Positions 24,267 through 35,343 of a stretch of 64,000 bases of DNA are shown piece after piece. The number at the start of each line of letters is the position of its first letter. Positions within the stretch are counted from its first letter, which is position 1. Both the position numbers and the translations under genes were made by a program. Source of the DNA: Heterobasidion occidentale (taxonomy: Eukaryota > Basidiomycota > Agaricomycetes > Russulales > Bondarzewiaceae); assembly GCA_039111635.1 (NCBI GenBank), contig JBCAQO010000013.1:1302001-1366000 (forward strand). Reading direction: 5' to 3'. The notes under the pieces are model-generated. The model ran no database searches. It had not been told where the DNA came from and was given only the letters and a program-made list of their open reading frames with translations.

Positions 24267-25320
24267 ATGTCAGACGATATACAGATCACCGTCAAACAAG
24301 CGCAGGCCATCGTGAACGAGAACATAGACAAAAGCAGAGAAATAGTTCGTTTTGAGGAGTATCTTCAAATACCATATCGGTTGGCCTTTCGTTTCATCAT
24401 CTCAGTCATCATACTCAAAGTATTCTCCACGGTCTAGTCCAGGTACCAAATCATACCTCATTCAAACACAAGACAGCGCCTACATCCTGAAGGTCGCACA
24501 GCATTCTGACTCGTCTAGCACTCCTTCATATGCACCAAACTCACTGGCCGCGGAACACGGCCTTTTGACTAATCTACGAAATATCACTTCTCTCCCTCTT
24601 CCAACCCCATATGCACTCGACGAGAGTCGTTCCCTCGTTGAATACCCTTATTTCCTTTTTGCTGCCCCTACGGGTAGGACACTCGCGTCGACGCGCGCCC
24701 AACTCACTACACGCCAGAGCCTCCAGATCGACCTCCGCATTGGCTCGTATCTGAAACAGCTCCACGAGGTGCAAAACGATTGGTATGGTCTACCCAGACA
24801 AGAGCACGACGAAATTTACAGCTGGCAAGAAGCGTTCACCTCTCTTCTTGAAGACTTACTCTCTGCAGCCGAGGATAAACACAAGACGGGAAGTCTAGGT
24901 GTCACGTTGCCTATAGAGGACGTGCGTCGATACCTGTCGCGAGCGATCGGATTCTACCTGTTCGACGACTGCGAAGTGCCATCTTTTGTGTGGTTCTCCG
25001 GGAACGAGGACACTATCTTTGTAGAGGTGACGGACCCTGAGACAGAACCGAAAATCACGTTTTTGGTCGGTTTCGATCATGCGTTATGGGGCGATCCGCT
25101 ACTGGAACGGTTATTCATGGAGCCCAGCGCGGCGATGTTGGAAGGATATGGCGGTACGCTGGTCGTGTTTCCGAGGCAGAAAACCAAGAGAATTTGGTAT
25201 ACACTTTACATGGCGTTGTTGGCGTTGGTTGAGGGAGATGGAAGAGAAGGCATGGAATCGTGGGCAAAACAGGCGGTTGAAACGTGTCTGAAGCAGTTGA
25301 AGGATGCAGCGTGTTATTGA
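24267..25320 (+). CDS. APH-type phosphotransferase family protein (kinase-like fold)
   Basis: Fungal member of the aminoglycoside phosphotransferase/choline kinase-like group; natural substrates are mostly unknown. Exon 1 (24267-24344) is MSDDIQITVKQAQAIVNENI then DKSREI. I place an intron with a GTTCGT donor at 24345-24405. Exon 2 carries SYLIQTQDSAYILKVAQHS (beta strands and the ATP-site Lys), a LEYPYF-like hinge (LVEYPYFLFAAPTGRTLAS), GSYLKQLHEVQNDWYGLP and a late FLVGFDHALWGDPLLERLF, where the Asp is in the position expected for metal binding. The classic HGD loop is not obvious, so activity is uncertain. It is convergent with MED8, with a 74-base gap. Confidence 0.7.
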
Positions 25321-25394
25321 TGGACATGATGTACAACGATCTTACAAGGAAAAGGCCATGTCACGAAAGCTACCATGTTTTCGTCAAAAATTTG

Positions 25395-26210
25395 TCACAT
25401 CGGCGTGCCAGCTTCTGAGGATCCAGGCGTTCCTTCAGCTCCTGTCCCTAGGACATTTTCTAGCTCTTCCTCGTCGTCTGTGCTCCCATGATCACCTGGT
25501 GTGCCTGACTCTGTCCTAGAGGTAGGCTCCACGCCCTGCATGGCCATCGGATCCCAATTCAGCTCTTCCGGCTCCTCCTCATCCACTGCGACTCTCTCTC
25601 GCCAATTATACTTTTCGCGCAACATCGCGACCGCCCGAATTGCCCTGTCAGCCCGACGATCGTGCTGATCTCGGATCTCAGCGCACTCGCGAATGACATC
25701 TTCATGCTCGGGTTTCGGTCCCGTATTCGCTCCAGGTCCGGATGTGGGTGCGGACACACCGAGTGCACCGTGCGTTTCCATGTGCTCTGATAACCGACGA
25801 ACCGCCGCGCTCTCCATTCTCAGTACATCTGTCGTTTGTTGATTTCGCAGGAGCGGAATAAAGTCATTGTCTAGCTGGGTGTCCGAGAGTCCAACACGAG
25901 GGTGTAATGCGAGCCGCGCAAGCCCGCCTTGCGACGCACCAGGACCATCGACTGGTGCAGATCCAGGTACAGACAAAAGCGCAGATGAGAATGTATGCGT
26001 CTGCGAGAGGAGAACGGTGTACTTTGATAATATCTCAGGCCATGATGGCATGGCATGCGCACCGCCGTATTCGATAGTCCATGCAAGGGCTTGTATAGAT
26101 GATATAATCTGGTTTGCTTTGAATCTCAGGGATTCAAGCTGCGCAATTGGGAGCGTAGTGGGGTCAAACGGAAGCTCGGGGTTTGGGGGAATCGTGGGGG
26201 CCTCTGACAT
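25395..26210 (-). CDS. MED8: Mediator complex subunit 8 (MED8)
   Basis: Head-module subunit of the Mediator co-activator that links activators to RNA polymerase II. The gene is a single uninterrupted frame of 271 residues starting at 26210 (MSEAPTIPPNPELPFDPTTL). The conserved N-terminal helices are clear: LPIAQLESLRFKANQIISSI, then QALAWTIEYGGAHAMPSWPE and ILSKYTVLLSQTHTFSSALL. The middle holds CAEIRDQHDRRADRAIRAVA, and the tail is acidic, rich in Glu, Gly and Ser. It lacks introns, unlike its neighbours. Confidence 0.88.
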   Translation of the reverse strand: MSEAPTIPPNPELPFDPTTLPIAQLESLRFKANQIISSIQALAWTIEYGGAHAMPSWPEILSKYTVLLSQTHTFSSALLSVPGSAPVDGPGASQGGLARLALHPRVGLSDTQLDNDFIPLLRNQQTTDVLRMESAAVRRLSEHMETHGALGVSAPTSGPGANTGPKPEHEDVIRECAEIRDQHDRRADRAIRAVAMLREKYNWRERVAVDEEEPEELNWDPMAMQGVEPTSRTESGTPGDHGSTDDEEELENVLGTGAEGTPGSSEAGTPM

Positions 26211-26556
26211 ATCAGTGGTTTACTCCGCGATGGTAGGCTGAGCTCCCAGGATTTTCAGTTCAATATATTAGTATTGAAGGCGAATCGAATAAAGAGGAAA
26301 AGTACTCACAAAACCGAGTATATTTGACTGCTAGCTCCGTGGCGCACAGATATCACGGGAGTATCCGCACCACAAGGATGGAAGAATGATTGTGAAGGGA
26401 TCAGACAAACAAATACAATGGTCAGTAAATTTTGCGTCGCGTTCATCGAAACAAAAATCGCGGCGGGTTGGCAGACGTTGTTTGTTTGGCCCTGTTGAAT
26501 TCTAAGGCTGTTGCCAAATATAGTCAAATACGACACTTTATTTGCCTTCACAACAG

Positions 26557-27287
26557 AACCAGCTTGCCACCACAGCGAGCTCGCAGGAACTGGTAAGTGA
26601 TTTACGGACGTGGCGCTCATCGGCTTTTGAAGAAGTTGCTCCAGTGCTCCATCATGTTGCCTTCCACAAGTCAAACTTTCCCTTTCTCCGTGGCGGTGCC
26701 CCAGCGTCCTTCTACCCGGTTCAAGGAGGATATCCAGACATGACATTCACAGATCAGATGTTCCCTGCTCAGCTCCTTCCTGATCAGAACCTCGACCCAA
26801 ACTCTCCTGAGCTCTTCAAGGAGAACATCAAATTCGTTCAAACACATCTGAGACATGTCCAGTCTTTGGCGCGTGATGTGCTTGATGGCATGTAAGTCGG
26901 AAATACGATCTTTACAGCAGCTGTTCAAATTCATTTGAATAGAGAAAGAGCTTATGAAGGTCAAACGAACCCGACGCAGACCGCAGGTTAGCGCCACTGC
27001 TCTGCATCACATGAGTTTTCTAGTTTTCATGTGGAGTCTACACCCCAGCTAGCATTGCCGCTCTAAAGCAAAGCATGCATAACTTGTCTGACGTTCTCAG
27101 AACTACCGGCGTCGGCGCCTTACCTCTGATATCGATCAACGTCGTGCAGCCTCCTCAGGAAGAACAGCTTGTCGAGCAGACGACAAATGCCATTAAGGGA
27201 CTTTTCAATCGTAACACCAGAAATCAGGAAAGCGCAGCCGTCGTCGCCAGCCTCTTAGTCGCGCCAGAGACCAATCTCAGACGATAA
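26557..27287 (+). CDS. Conserved basidiomycete protein of unknown function
   Basis: I do not recognise the family by name. At least three exons join in frame: one with FLRGGAPASFYPVQGGYPDM and KENIKFVQTHLRHVQSLARD, a tiny one giving ERAYEGQTNPTQTA, and one with SIAALKQSMHNLSDVLRTTG then VGALPLIS. It ends VASLLVAPETNLRR. The second half is predicted mostly helical, with a heptad-like pattern that suggests an oligomeric or complex-bound protein. No ATG was found in the first exon I can see, so the true start lies in an upstream exon between 26211 and 26556. Another protein-like stretch (LLENGGETAPKYALMLSPSN) follows the stop and may belong to it. Confidence 0.5.
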
Positions 27288-28503
27288 AAGTATAAGGAGG
27301 CTGTCTGTTCCAACGCTACTTGAGAACGGGGGCGAGACGGCTCCGAAATATGCGCTCATGTTGAGTCCTTCGAATGCACCTCCATGGTATTTGTAGGCTC
27401 GATGCGCTGACTCTTTTTCTACAGGCCGATCACAGATAATTCTGGGATATCGGCAGACTTCTCATTGTGGTCCAGACCCATTCACCGACATTGCAAGCCC
27501 TCGCAGATCGTGACTTAGTATTGGCACGTACATACCAACCTTGGCTTCACATGCTCAAAATGAAAGGTTCCCAGTGCACAATGACATCGATCTCACCTGA
27601 ACAATCTTCCCTTCCACATCATCGACGAACCTTGTCTCCCCGACGTCCTCGGGTAGGAGGCGTTGTATTGGCAACCCGTCTGGGGTGCATCTGTGCGTTT
27701 GCTGAAGCCGCTACAGCGCTTTGTCTTTAGATGTACTACACCTGTCTCGCGGTGTTTCGTAAGTGAATATCGCTTTTATTGAAATGTCTAGTGACACTGA
27801 AAATGCACAAATTTTGGCTGAAGGATAGAATGAATTTTACAAAGGCACTCAGCAACGTCAAAAATCAACAGTCTTCATCCCTTGCTCGGTCAATGGAATG
27901 GTCTTCTCCAGTATAGTAGAGCTCTGTCAAACTAGATGACCTCTAGCTCATAAACAACCCGGGACAAACAAAGCTGCGAAAGCTAATTGACACGCAGTTG
28001 CATTCGTTCTAGACACGTGCCTACAGATGTTGCTTGGGATCAGGCCATAACCGGAAGGTGACGTAGAGCTCGCAACTCATTTCTTTATTCGTCAAGACGG
28101 ATATGGGAAGACGCTTTTTCTGTAAGTCGATTACCGATGATGGAAGAGAGCTGCATGCAATATGGCGTCGACGTGTTCCAAACCATCGAACCTATATTCG
28201 ACTTGTAGTGTTTTCCAGTAGAACTTGACTGATTGTCTTCGCCGCTCTGACGGTCCTTCTGATATCACCTCAGGTGCGCAGATCCGACTGTGTAGTATCA
28301 CGTTGTCGACTGACCTTCCCCTCCCGTCATTGAAGTCAACCACGTGTGCACGCCAACTTTGAATTACAATCGTTGAATTAGTACGGCTTGAAGAATTTAA
28401 CGGACAGACACCACACCATTCGGCTGTCTAGCCTGTTGCTTGCAGGTGCTTCCATTGATGCTGGATGGTGATAAAACTGACCGGAGATCTCGCTCAAAAA
28501 ACC
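27288..28503. other. Intergenic, mostly empty
   Basis: Apart from a short protein-like stretch at about 27297-27480 next to the unknown gene, I see no supported coding sequence. The 3' part should include the glucoamylase promoter; no TATA box was evident close to the start at 28504. Confidence 0.45.
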
Positions 28504-30418
28504 ATGCATTTCCCTCTGCTTTTTGCTACCGCATTCTTTGCGGGCGATGTGCTCTCTGCCCGTATCATTCTCGCTCCCGTCGATGACTATATCAACAAAC
28601 AGTACCCCCTCTCCAAGAAATTGCTCCTGGGCAACATAGGCCAATCCGTCGGTGCTGCCGTACGTATAATCCATCGCAACACTATCTATACCCGCTCTGA
28701 GTACTTCTTATAGCCTGGTGTGACCGCAGTCGCTGAGGCGAACAACACCAACCCCCTCGCTAAGTTCACATGGGTCCGGGACTCAGCGATGGTGTTTAAA
28801 GCCCTCGTCGATGAGTTTACACTGGGCACCGACGACTCCTTGAGAGGCATCATCGATGAATTCTCCCTTGCCCAGGTTAGAATGCAGCACACCGAAAATC
28901 CAGCCGGCTCGGTCTCTACAGGTGGCCTTGCTGAGGTCAAATTCAACCTCGACCTCAAGCCCGACACCGGAACTTGGAGCCGCCCACAGAATGGTCAGAA
29001 CTAGGAAGCTTCAATCCCAAATTGACTGTTCAATCTCTTTCCTTGACAGATGGACCACCCCTGCGTGCTAATATCTTGATCTCTTACGCTGAATGGCTCT
29101 TAGCGGGCAAGAACACGTCCTTTGTGGAGCAAGTTTTGTGGCCGAGCATCAGCCTCGACATCGACCATGTGATCAACCATTGGAACGAGCCATCGTCAGT
29201 ACTTGCTATTGCATCATGGTTCCTTTTCGAACACTCAACACCTTCCAGCTTTGAGCTGTGGGAGATCGTTTGGACGGACTCATACTGGACTGCTGCCATG
29301 CAGGCTCGTGCTGTGTATACAGCATTCAACCTTGGCCGCAAGTTGGGCTACGACGAACAGGTCAATCGTTGGGAGGCTGTAGCAGCGAGCATTCTGTGTT
29401 TCATGCAGGTAAAATTCCTCGATGATAATTCACGTTTTGGAGTTTACTCACGATGCGCTGCTAGTCCTTCTGGAAAGGCAAAGAGGGCGTTGTGGCTAGC
29501 ACTACAGTTCGGGACCGCTCTGGTGTCGACTCTGCCACGGTTCTCGCCTCTATCTACAACTGGGACCCTGCAGCTGGATGCGATCCTCTCACGCTCCAGC
29601 CTTGCTCAGACAGGGCCTTGGCAAATCTCAAAGCTGTCGTAGATGGCTTCAGATCTTACCCAATCAACCCGAAGGGGGGAGCTGCAGCTATCGGCCTCTG
29701 GACCGAAGATCAGATTTACTTTCATGTCTGTATGCTTCCTGCAATTGCCGTCTACTTCAACGTTGCTGATGCTATGTTGAACTAGCCCTGGCACCTGGCC
29801 ACCTTCGGGGTCGCAGAACAGTTATATGATGCCCTCATGTCCTGGGATCGCGCCGGAGAAATCACTGTGACATCGACATCTCAGCCATTCTTCCGCCAAT
29901 TCGTATCAGGCATCAGAGCCTCGACGTACAAGAAAGAAAATCCGACTTACAGGAAGATTGTAGCTGGTGTAAAGGAATTCGCCGACAATACCATCATGAT
30001 TGCAGCCAAGTACACCGGCGCGGGCGGCTCGCTGCCTCAACAGTTCCACAATCAAACCGGTGAACCTGTTGGTGCATCAGGTCTGTCTTGGAGCTACAGC
30101 GCCTCTGTGACCGCGTTCAACGCTCGGAGAGGCCAACAGCCTGTCTCGTGGGGGGCCAAGGAACTCGTGCGCGCGGCGGTGAGCAGCTGCAATGGCAATG
30201 TCGCCGCGGCTGGGCATGAGGGTTTGGAATACAGCGGGGATGTAGAGGGCGTTTTTAGCAACGACGAGATAAAGTTGTTGGAAGGTCTCTACCGGGAGGC
30301 TGAAGTCGCTAACGACCGATACAATCGCCATTACACACATGATCAGGGGTCTTTGTTCGATAAGGTTTATCGGGAGGGCAAAGGCTTTGTGATGAATTAT
30401 CTGGCTGACTATTACTGA
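28504..30418 (+). CDS. Secreted glucoamylase, glycoside hydrolase family 15
   Basis: Extracellular exo-enzyme releasing glucose from starch or glycogen ends. The start at 28504 gives a signal peptide (MHFPLLFATAFFAGDVLSA). Catalytic-domain blocks in order: FTWVRDSAMVFKALVDEF; the substrate strip VKFNLDL..TGTWSRPQNDGPPLRA; INHWNEPSFELWEIV, whose Glu after Trp is the general acid by family analogy; ASIYNWDPAAGCD; PWHLATFGVAEQLYDAL; and TGEPVGASGLSWSYSAS, whose Glu is the general base. It ends MNYLADYY directly after the catalytic domain, so no CBM20 starch-binding domain is present. Introns keep frame without correction. Confidence 0.92.
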
Positions 30419-30646
30419 ACAGATCGAGTGGTTTTGATGTCGGACGATAGAATATGTCGATTTTTTCTTAGCTACGAATTTTCATGTTTCTGCCAAATTG
30501 CTTTCAGTATAACAGGTATCGTCGTCAAAGGAGAGTCATCAGGCTGAGACATCTCAAACAAAAGGGAGAATGATATACAATTATCATATCGCCGAACGCA
30601 ATACCAGTACAAGTACTAACCCTAGGCAAAAGTGAGATACGAATCA

Positions 30647-33600
30647 TCAGTGGCCGTTGTAATCGAAGGGACCACCGTGCGCTGCGGTCATGTGTCCATA
30701 GGTCTGCCCAGAGGTGTCAAAAGCAGCCATGCATTTCCAACAAATATGCCTCCCGCATCTGCCAGCAAAGGAGACAAGGAGTCAGCAGCCAGAAGGAAGA
30801 ATCAGAAAAGTAGGACATGATGAACGCACCGACACGAGATGTGGTTGCAACCATCGATGCGTTCAATCAGGGTATTGCACGCGGGGCAATGCTTAACCCC
30901 GTTCTGCCCCGCCCACACTGCAAACAGGCGCTCATTCTCCGTCTCTTGTACCTTGGCGCGTTCGCCGCAGCTGAAGCTCTCATGCGCCTCTTCGTGACAC
31001 GCCGTACAGACCGCTGCAAAGCATGACGGGCACTCGACAAATGCGCCTTCGCTCCCTGGCGCACTCGCGCGATAAATCTGCGTACAATCCGGAGTGGTAC
31101 AAAATTTATACTCGTCAGTGTGGCGCTCAAGGTGCGCGAGGAACGCTGCGCGGAGGAGCGTGTCAAACGCGTGATGTGCTGGCACAAAACGGCGAATGAC
31201 GGGAATCGGGATCGGCGCGTCACACTGCGCACCATTCCCCATGCACACAAGGGGGAATGTAGTACGCGTGGCTGCGGTTGTGAGGAAGTGACGTAGGCAG
31301 TTGGTGCAGTAGACATGGCCACAAGCGAGACGTTCGGGGTGCGCTGGCATGTCGACGCACACAGGACATACTTCCTCGCCATCTTCGCCAGCATCCCCCA
31401 CAGAGCGCTGAGGTTTGTGTTCAAGCGATTCCACGATCAGGCGGTCGAGCAGTTGACGCGCGTCATCTCCACCACGATAGATCATGGTGGGTGGGTTAGA
31501 GAAGATATCCAGCGTTACTGCGGCCTCGCCAAGCGCGTCAGTCAACGCTTTAATTCCTTCCCGCACAAAAAATCCGACAGACTGTCTCTGCAGCACAACC
31601 TTCACCTCAAGCGCCGCGAGCCGGTCCGCCTCCCGAATAATAGCTTCGCGCGCGCGCTCGATAGCTGCAGCCTCGCCGCAAAGACGAAGAGTTTTGAGAC
31701 GCGTATCACAGCGCACGAATACATGTCCATGCGTGAGGACATCGGCGAAGAAACGACGACCGTCCGAGGTGGCGAACGCAGGGTGCCACCGGGCGAGCGG
31801 CACGCCCGCCGCGAGCGTTTCCACGCGGACTTTGAGTGCGCCGACTACACGTTTGTCCTCGCCTCCGACGTGAACGAGCACGATCGCGTCCTTAGCTCTG
31901 TCCTTAGCCCTGAGATCTATGCGCACGGATGCTGTGGCCTTATTCTGTGTGTCGGCTGTGAGCGCCTTCCATGCGAGGAGCTGGGCCTCGTGTTGCTGGG
32001 CCGGCAGTCTGAGAGTGTATCTAATAACTTCTGGGAGCAATAGGCGGGGTTTGGGGAATGAAGACGATTGCAAGAATGATGGAAGTTCGGTATGGGCTTT
32101 CTTCGCGTCCGCTCGTGTAGCAAAGGGCACCTGCACAACGACGATCCCATTAGGCGCATCACGGGAGAGAACCTTGAGTTCCTGTAGTGCACCTGGAGCA
32201 CTTATGGCTTCTAATCGGAGACGCAAGAGGAGGAGGGCAGAGTCAAGGTCGTAGTCCTTGGGCTTGAGAAAACGCAGCGCCGTTGAGCCTGTGAATGTGC
32301 GCACTGCTACATGTCCCGCAGGAGAATCAGCCGAAGGCGGGAGTCCATGAATAACAATGGAATTAGTGTACTGCGAGCTGGCCATCCGTCCAGCATTTGG
32401 TGGTGGCGGCCGATTCATGAAAACTTTGACCTGCCGTCCAGCGCACATCCTCCCGTCCAGGGTGCGCACGTGGTCTTGTGCTTCTTGTAACGTAGCGTAG
32501 GACACGACGACACTTACTGACGGTGCGAGCCACGAAAGCCTCAATACGTTAGGATCGCTCTCCGGCGACGCAGCCATACCGCCCATCGCGCCATTCTGGC
32601 GCACGACAGCAGTCAGCTCAACCATCTGATCCCGCACAAGAACCTCGCCAGCGCCTAACATAGCCACGGCGCGCGTACGCTCCTCTGCCACGTCAAAAAC
32701 TACATTCGCTTCCTGATTCTCATCACCTCCTAGAGTGGGTCGAAGGCCAAGCACACGGAAGCGGCGGGCTTCAAGTCCTGCACGAGTGAACATCTCTTGC
32801 ACGTCGCCACGTGTCGTGTCGGCCGGCAGACCGCTAACTACGACGCTGCACGAGTCAAAGCCTGTGATGATGCATTGCACGCCTATGCCAGCACCGAAAA
32901 TGACCGTTGTCGAGCCGAGCATAACTTGCTGTAAAGTCACGGCAGTGTCGTTGTGCAGTGGCTTAGGGGTCAACAGATCACCAGTAGCGTGCAAGAACTT
33001 GCATTTGACACCTCGGTTGCAATGGCCTTGGAGGAAGAATTTACATGTTTGAAGCTGCTGCGGCCCACGAGGTGCAGTACGGCCCTTTTGAAGTTTCTGT
33101 ATCTCAGATATTAGATGCATTATAAATATACAGACAATATAGATGGGGGAAAAGAATCACGAACTTCGACAGGGCTGTGTGACATGGAGCAGGCCGCACC
33201 CTTCTTGCAATGACCCCTCAGGTAAAATGGACACGTCCGCGCAATCTTGATATAAGCGTCTTGTGTGTCTGTCGTTGTCGCATTGGGCTTATATTCAATA
33301 CCACGGATTTCAAGCTGAGGAAGAACCTATACTCAAGTATGAGCGAGTTTCAGATGTGCTTGAGAAATGAGAGTACCTGGGGGCGTGCAGGTATGATGAT
33401 TCGGGGTTGCTGAGGAACAATTGGCGGAAGACGCTCAAGTAAAATTGTGCGGGGGCGTTGAGCGGGGAGTGGGGGCTGCGTTGAGTTCAAGTGAGTTCTG
33501 CCCCGGTGTGAAGGGAAAACGATAGGCACGCACTCGATTCGGAGGATCTGGTATCAAGATTGCCTTGGGAGACATTAGTTGAAGATGTATAGGTAATTGA

Positions 33601-33671
33601 ACGATATTACACACAGGAGCAATTGGGGGCGCTGGAGGAGGAGGTGCAGGTTGAGAGGGTCCTTGACCCAT
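30647..33671 (-). CDS. RBR-type E3 ubiquitin ligase with CCCH zinc fingers and RNA-binding-like repeats
   Basis: Multidomain protein joining RNA-binding modules to a RING1-IBR-RING2 ubiquitin ligase. After a Pro-rich N-terminus (tentative start 33671, MGQGPSQPAPPPPAPP) comes a first C3H1 finger (CPFYLRGHCKKGAACSMSH) and a second (CKFFLQGHCNRGVKCKFLH). RRM-like segments follow (SVVVSGLPADTTRGDVQEMF; TNSIVIHGLPPSADS), then a KH-like stretch. The C-terminus has RING1 (CPVCVDMPAHPERLACGH, then CTNC), IBR (CTTPDC, CPSCFAAVCTACHEEAHESF) and RING2 (CPACNTLIERIDGCNHISCR). The final Cys of HISC matches the catalytic Cys of RBR enzymes. A last exon gives CGRHICWKCMAAFDTSGQ and ends DYNGH. The large exon is intact. 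Confidence 0.86.
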
Positions 33672-35343
33672 ACTGGCTCGGGTGAGTGTTTTTCAGACAG
33701 TAGAAAAAGGCAGCTATGATAGGGATGCTGGGCTCTGGGAGCTGGTGGTGGGGGAGTGAATGGTAAGCATGAGATGGAAGAGGGCCACAAAAGTCAAGTG
33801 CCATCAAGCGCAGCTAGGGTGCAGAGGACATGAGGCAGCCCTTCGAGAGGAAGGTCCATGAGGATTCGTGTTGTTTCTGGTTTGCTCGTGTTAGCCACGG
33901 ATGTAGTCCAGGACTCCTAAACAAGAACATGCATGAGGCAACTGTATCACCAGCTGAGTCGGTTCGGGTAAGATAGCTGCACAGAGAACGTCTGTATGGA
34001 AATATGACATTGTGAGCTCGTTCAGACAACCATTCATCAGAGAATGACGTTCCGCTAGGTTTCTGCTCAGGATTGAGAGATACTTTCAACCGCGGGTCTT
34101 GACCAGGTAACAGCACTCGAAAGCTTGTGGCCACTCTACCAAAAGAAAGGAAAGTGAGTAGTTCGGCACGGTTCGGAGCTAGAGCGTGAGAGCATGCCTT
34201 CGGCTGCTCCCGAGCTTTCCTCAAGCGCTCCTAAGCGCGCTTAGCGCTCATCTTCACTCTCTCCAAATGGACTATCTCTCTCATATATCCACGCTTTGAA
34301 GAGCTGAAGATTCACGGTGGACAAGCACTTGATCTATTATGTCTGGTAAATATCCAGTAGTCGTATCGTTGTTTGACTTGTAGTCTGCCGGCTGCACGCG
34401 TATGCGACAGTGAGCACAATGCCTGTCAATGATAGGTTTGTACCTTGTCAAGGAAGGGGCGGCGGCGATTGCGACTACACGTATGCTCTTTGACTTGTGT
34501 TTTCGTTTGTCGCTTCTGCCTTGCTGACTCCGCCTTTCATGCGTTTGTCCAAACCCGTCTCAATCCTTGTAAGAAGGAATCAAGCCGACATGAGATCATC
34601 CTCGATCTTTATACTGATGCTCAAGCGCTCAACGTTCAACGCCCCTTTTGATCAACTAACTTGAATGAGTACTGGTAATCCTCCATATATACACGCTCAG
34701 ACAATATACATGACATACGACATATAGTGAACGACCTATCACACCGTGAATATCATTCGACTGTGCAGCACTGCCCTCGGTGGACATATCAAGGCAATCC
34801 GCTCATCGTCTTGCATTGTGTATGTCATTCTGATACCAATCGCGACTTACGGAAACATGACAGCCAGATTGATCGACTCACTTTCCATTTCTATACGAAT
34901 CAGTCAGGTCGCGTCGACGTGCGAGAATCAGATATGGCTAGCGGCGTGACCGGCAGCTCGTATGAACAAACCCGTTTAGCCTCTGAGTTTGCATCCTCAG
35001 CAGCCTAGAACTGACGTGGCCCTCTTGTCGCATTAGACCTTTGTCTGTTTGCATCGCGCATATACTCAAGCACACAAAAAAGAGATAAGAGACGATTTTT
35101 TGATTGTATATCCACTTCAATAATATAATTTATGCAAGAGAAACGAAAACCAAGACAGCCAAGACCCGCGCCTCTAGCCAACACGAACCAGGCCTATTAC
35201 ACCAAAGGAAATAGAAGGGGTATGAACACACGACAGACAATAGTGAGCGCAAGAGGGAGTGACCGCATAGACGGTTTGAGTTGCATGTATTTTTACAATG
35301 CGTGAGAGATGCGAAGATTGGGGAAGGATGCATAGCGTGCTGA
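33672..35343. other. Long gap, no supported gene
   Basis: Both strands hold medium open frames (for example 33814-34224 minus), but their composition is not protein-like and no motif is recognised. It includes the RBR gene promoter on the right side of that gene and the laccase terminator. Confidence 0.45.

Noticed and set aside
31315..32043. Plus-strand frame of 242 codons opposite the RBR ligase
   Set aside because: Mirror of the intact RBR exon, with no protein-like features of its own.
33814..34224. 136-codon minus-strand open frame between RBR and laccase genes
   Set aside because: No motif, random-like composition and no intron pattern; probably chance.
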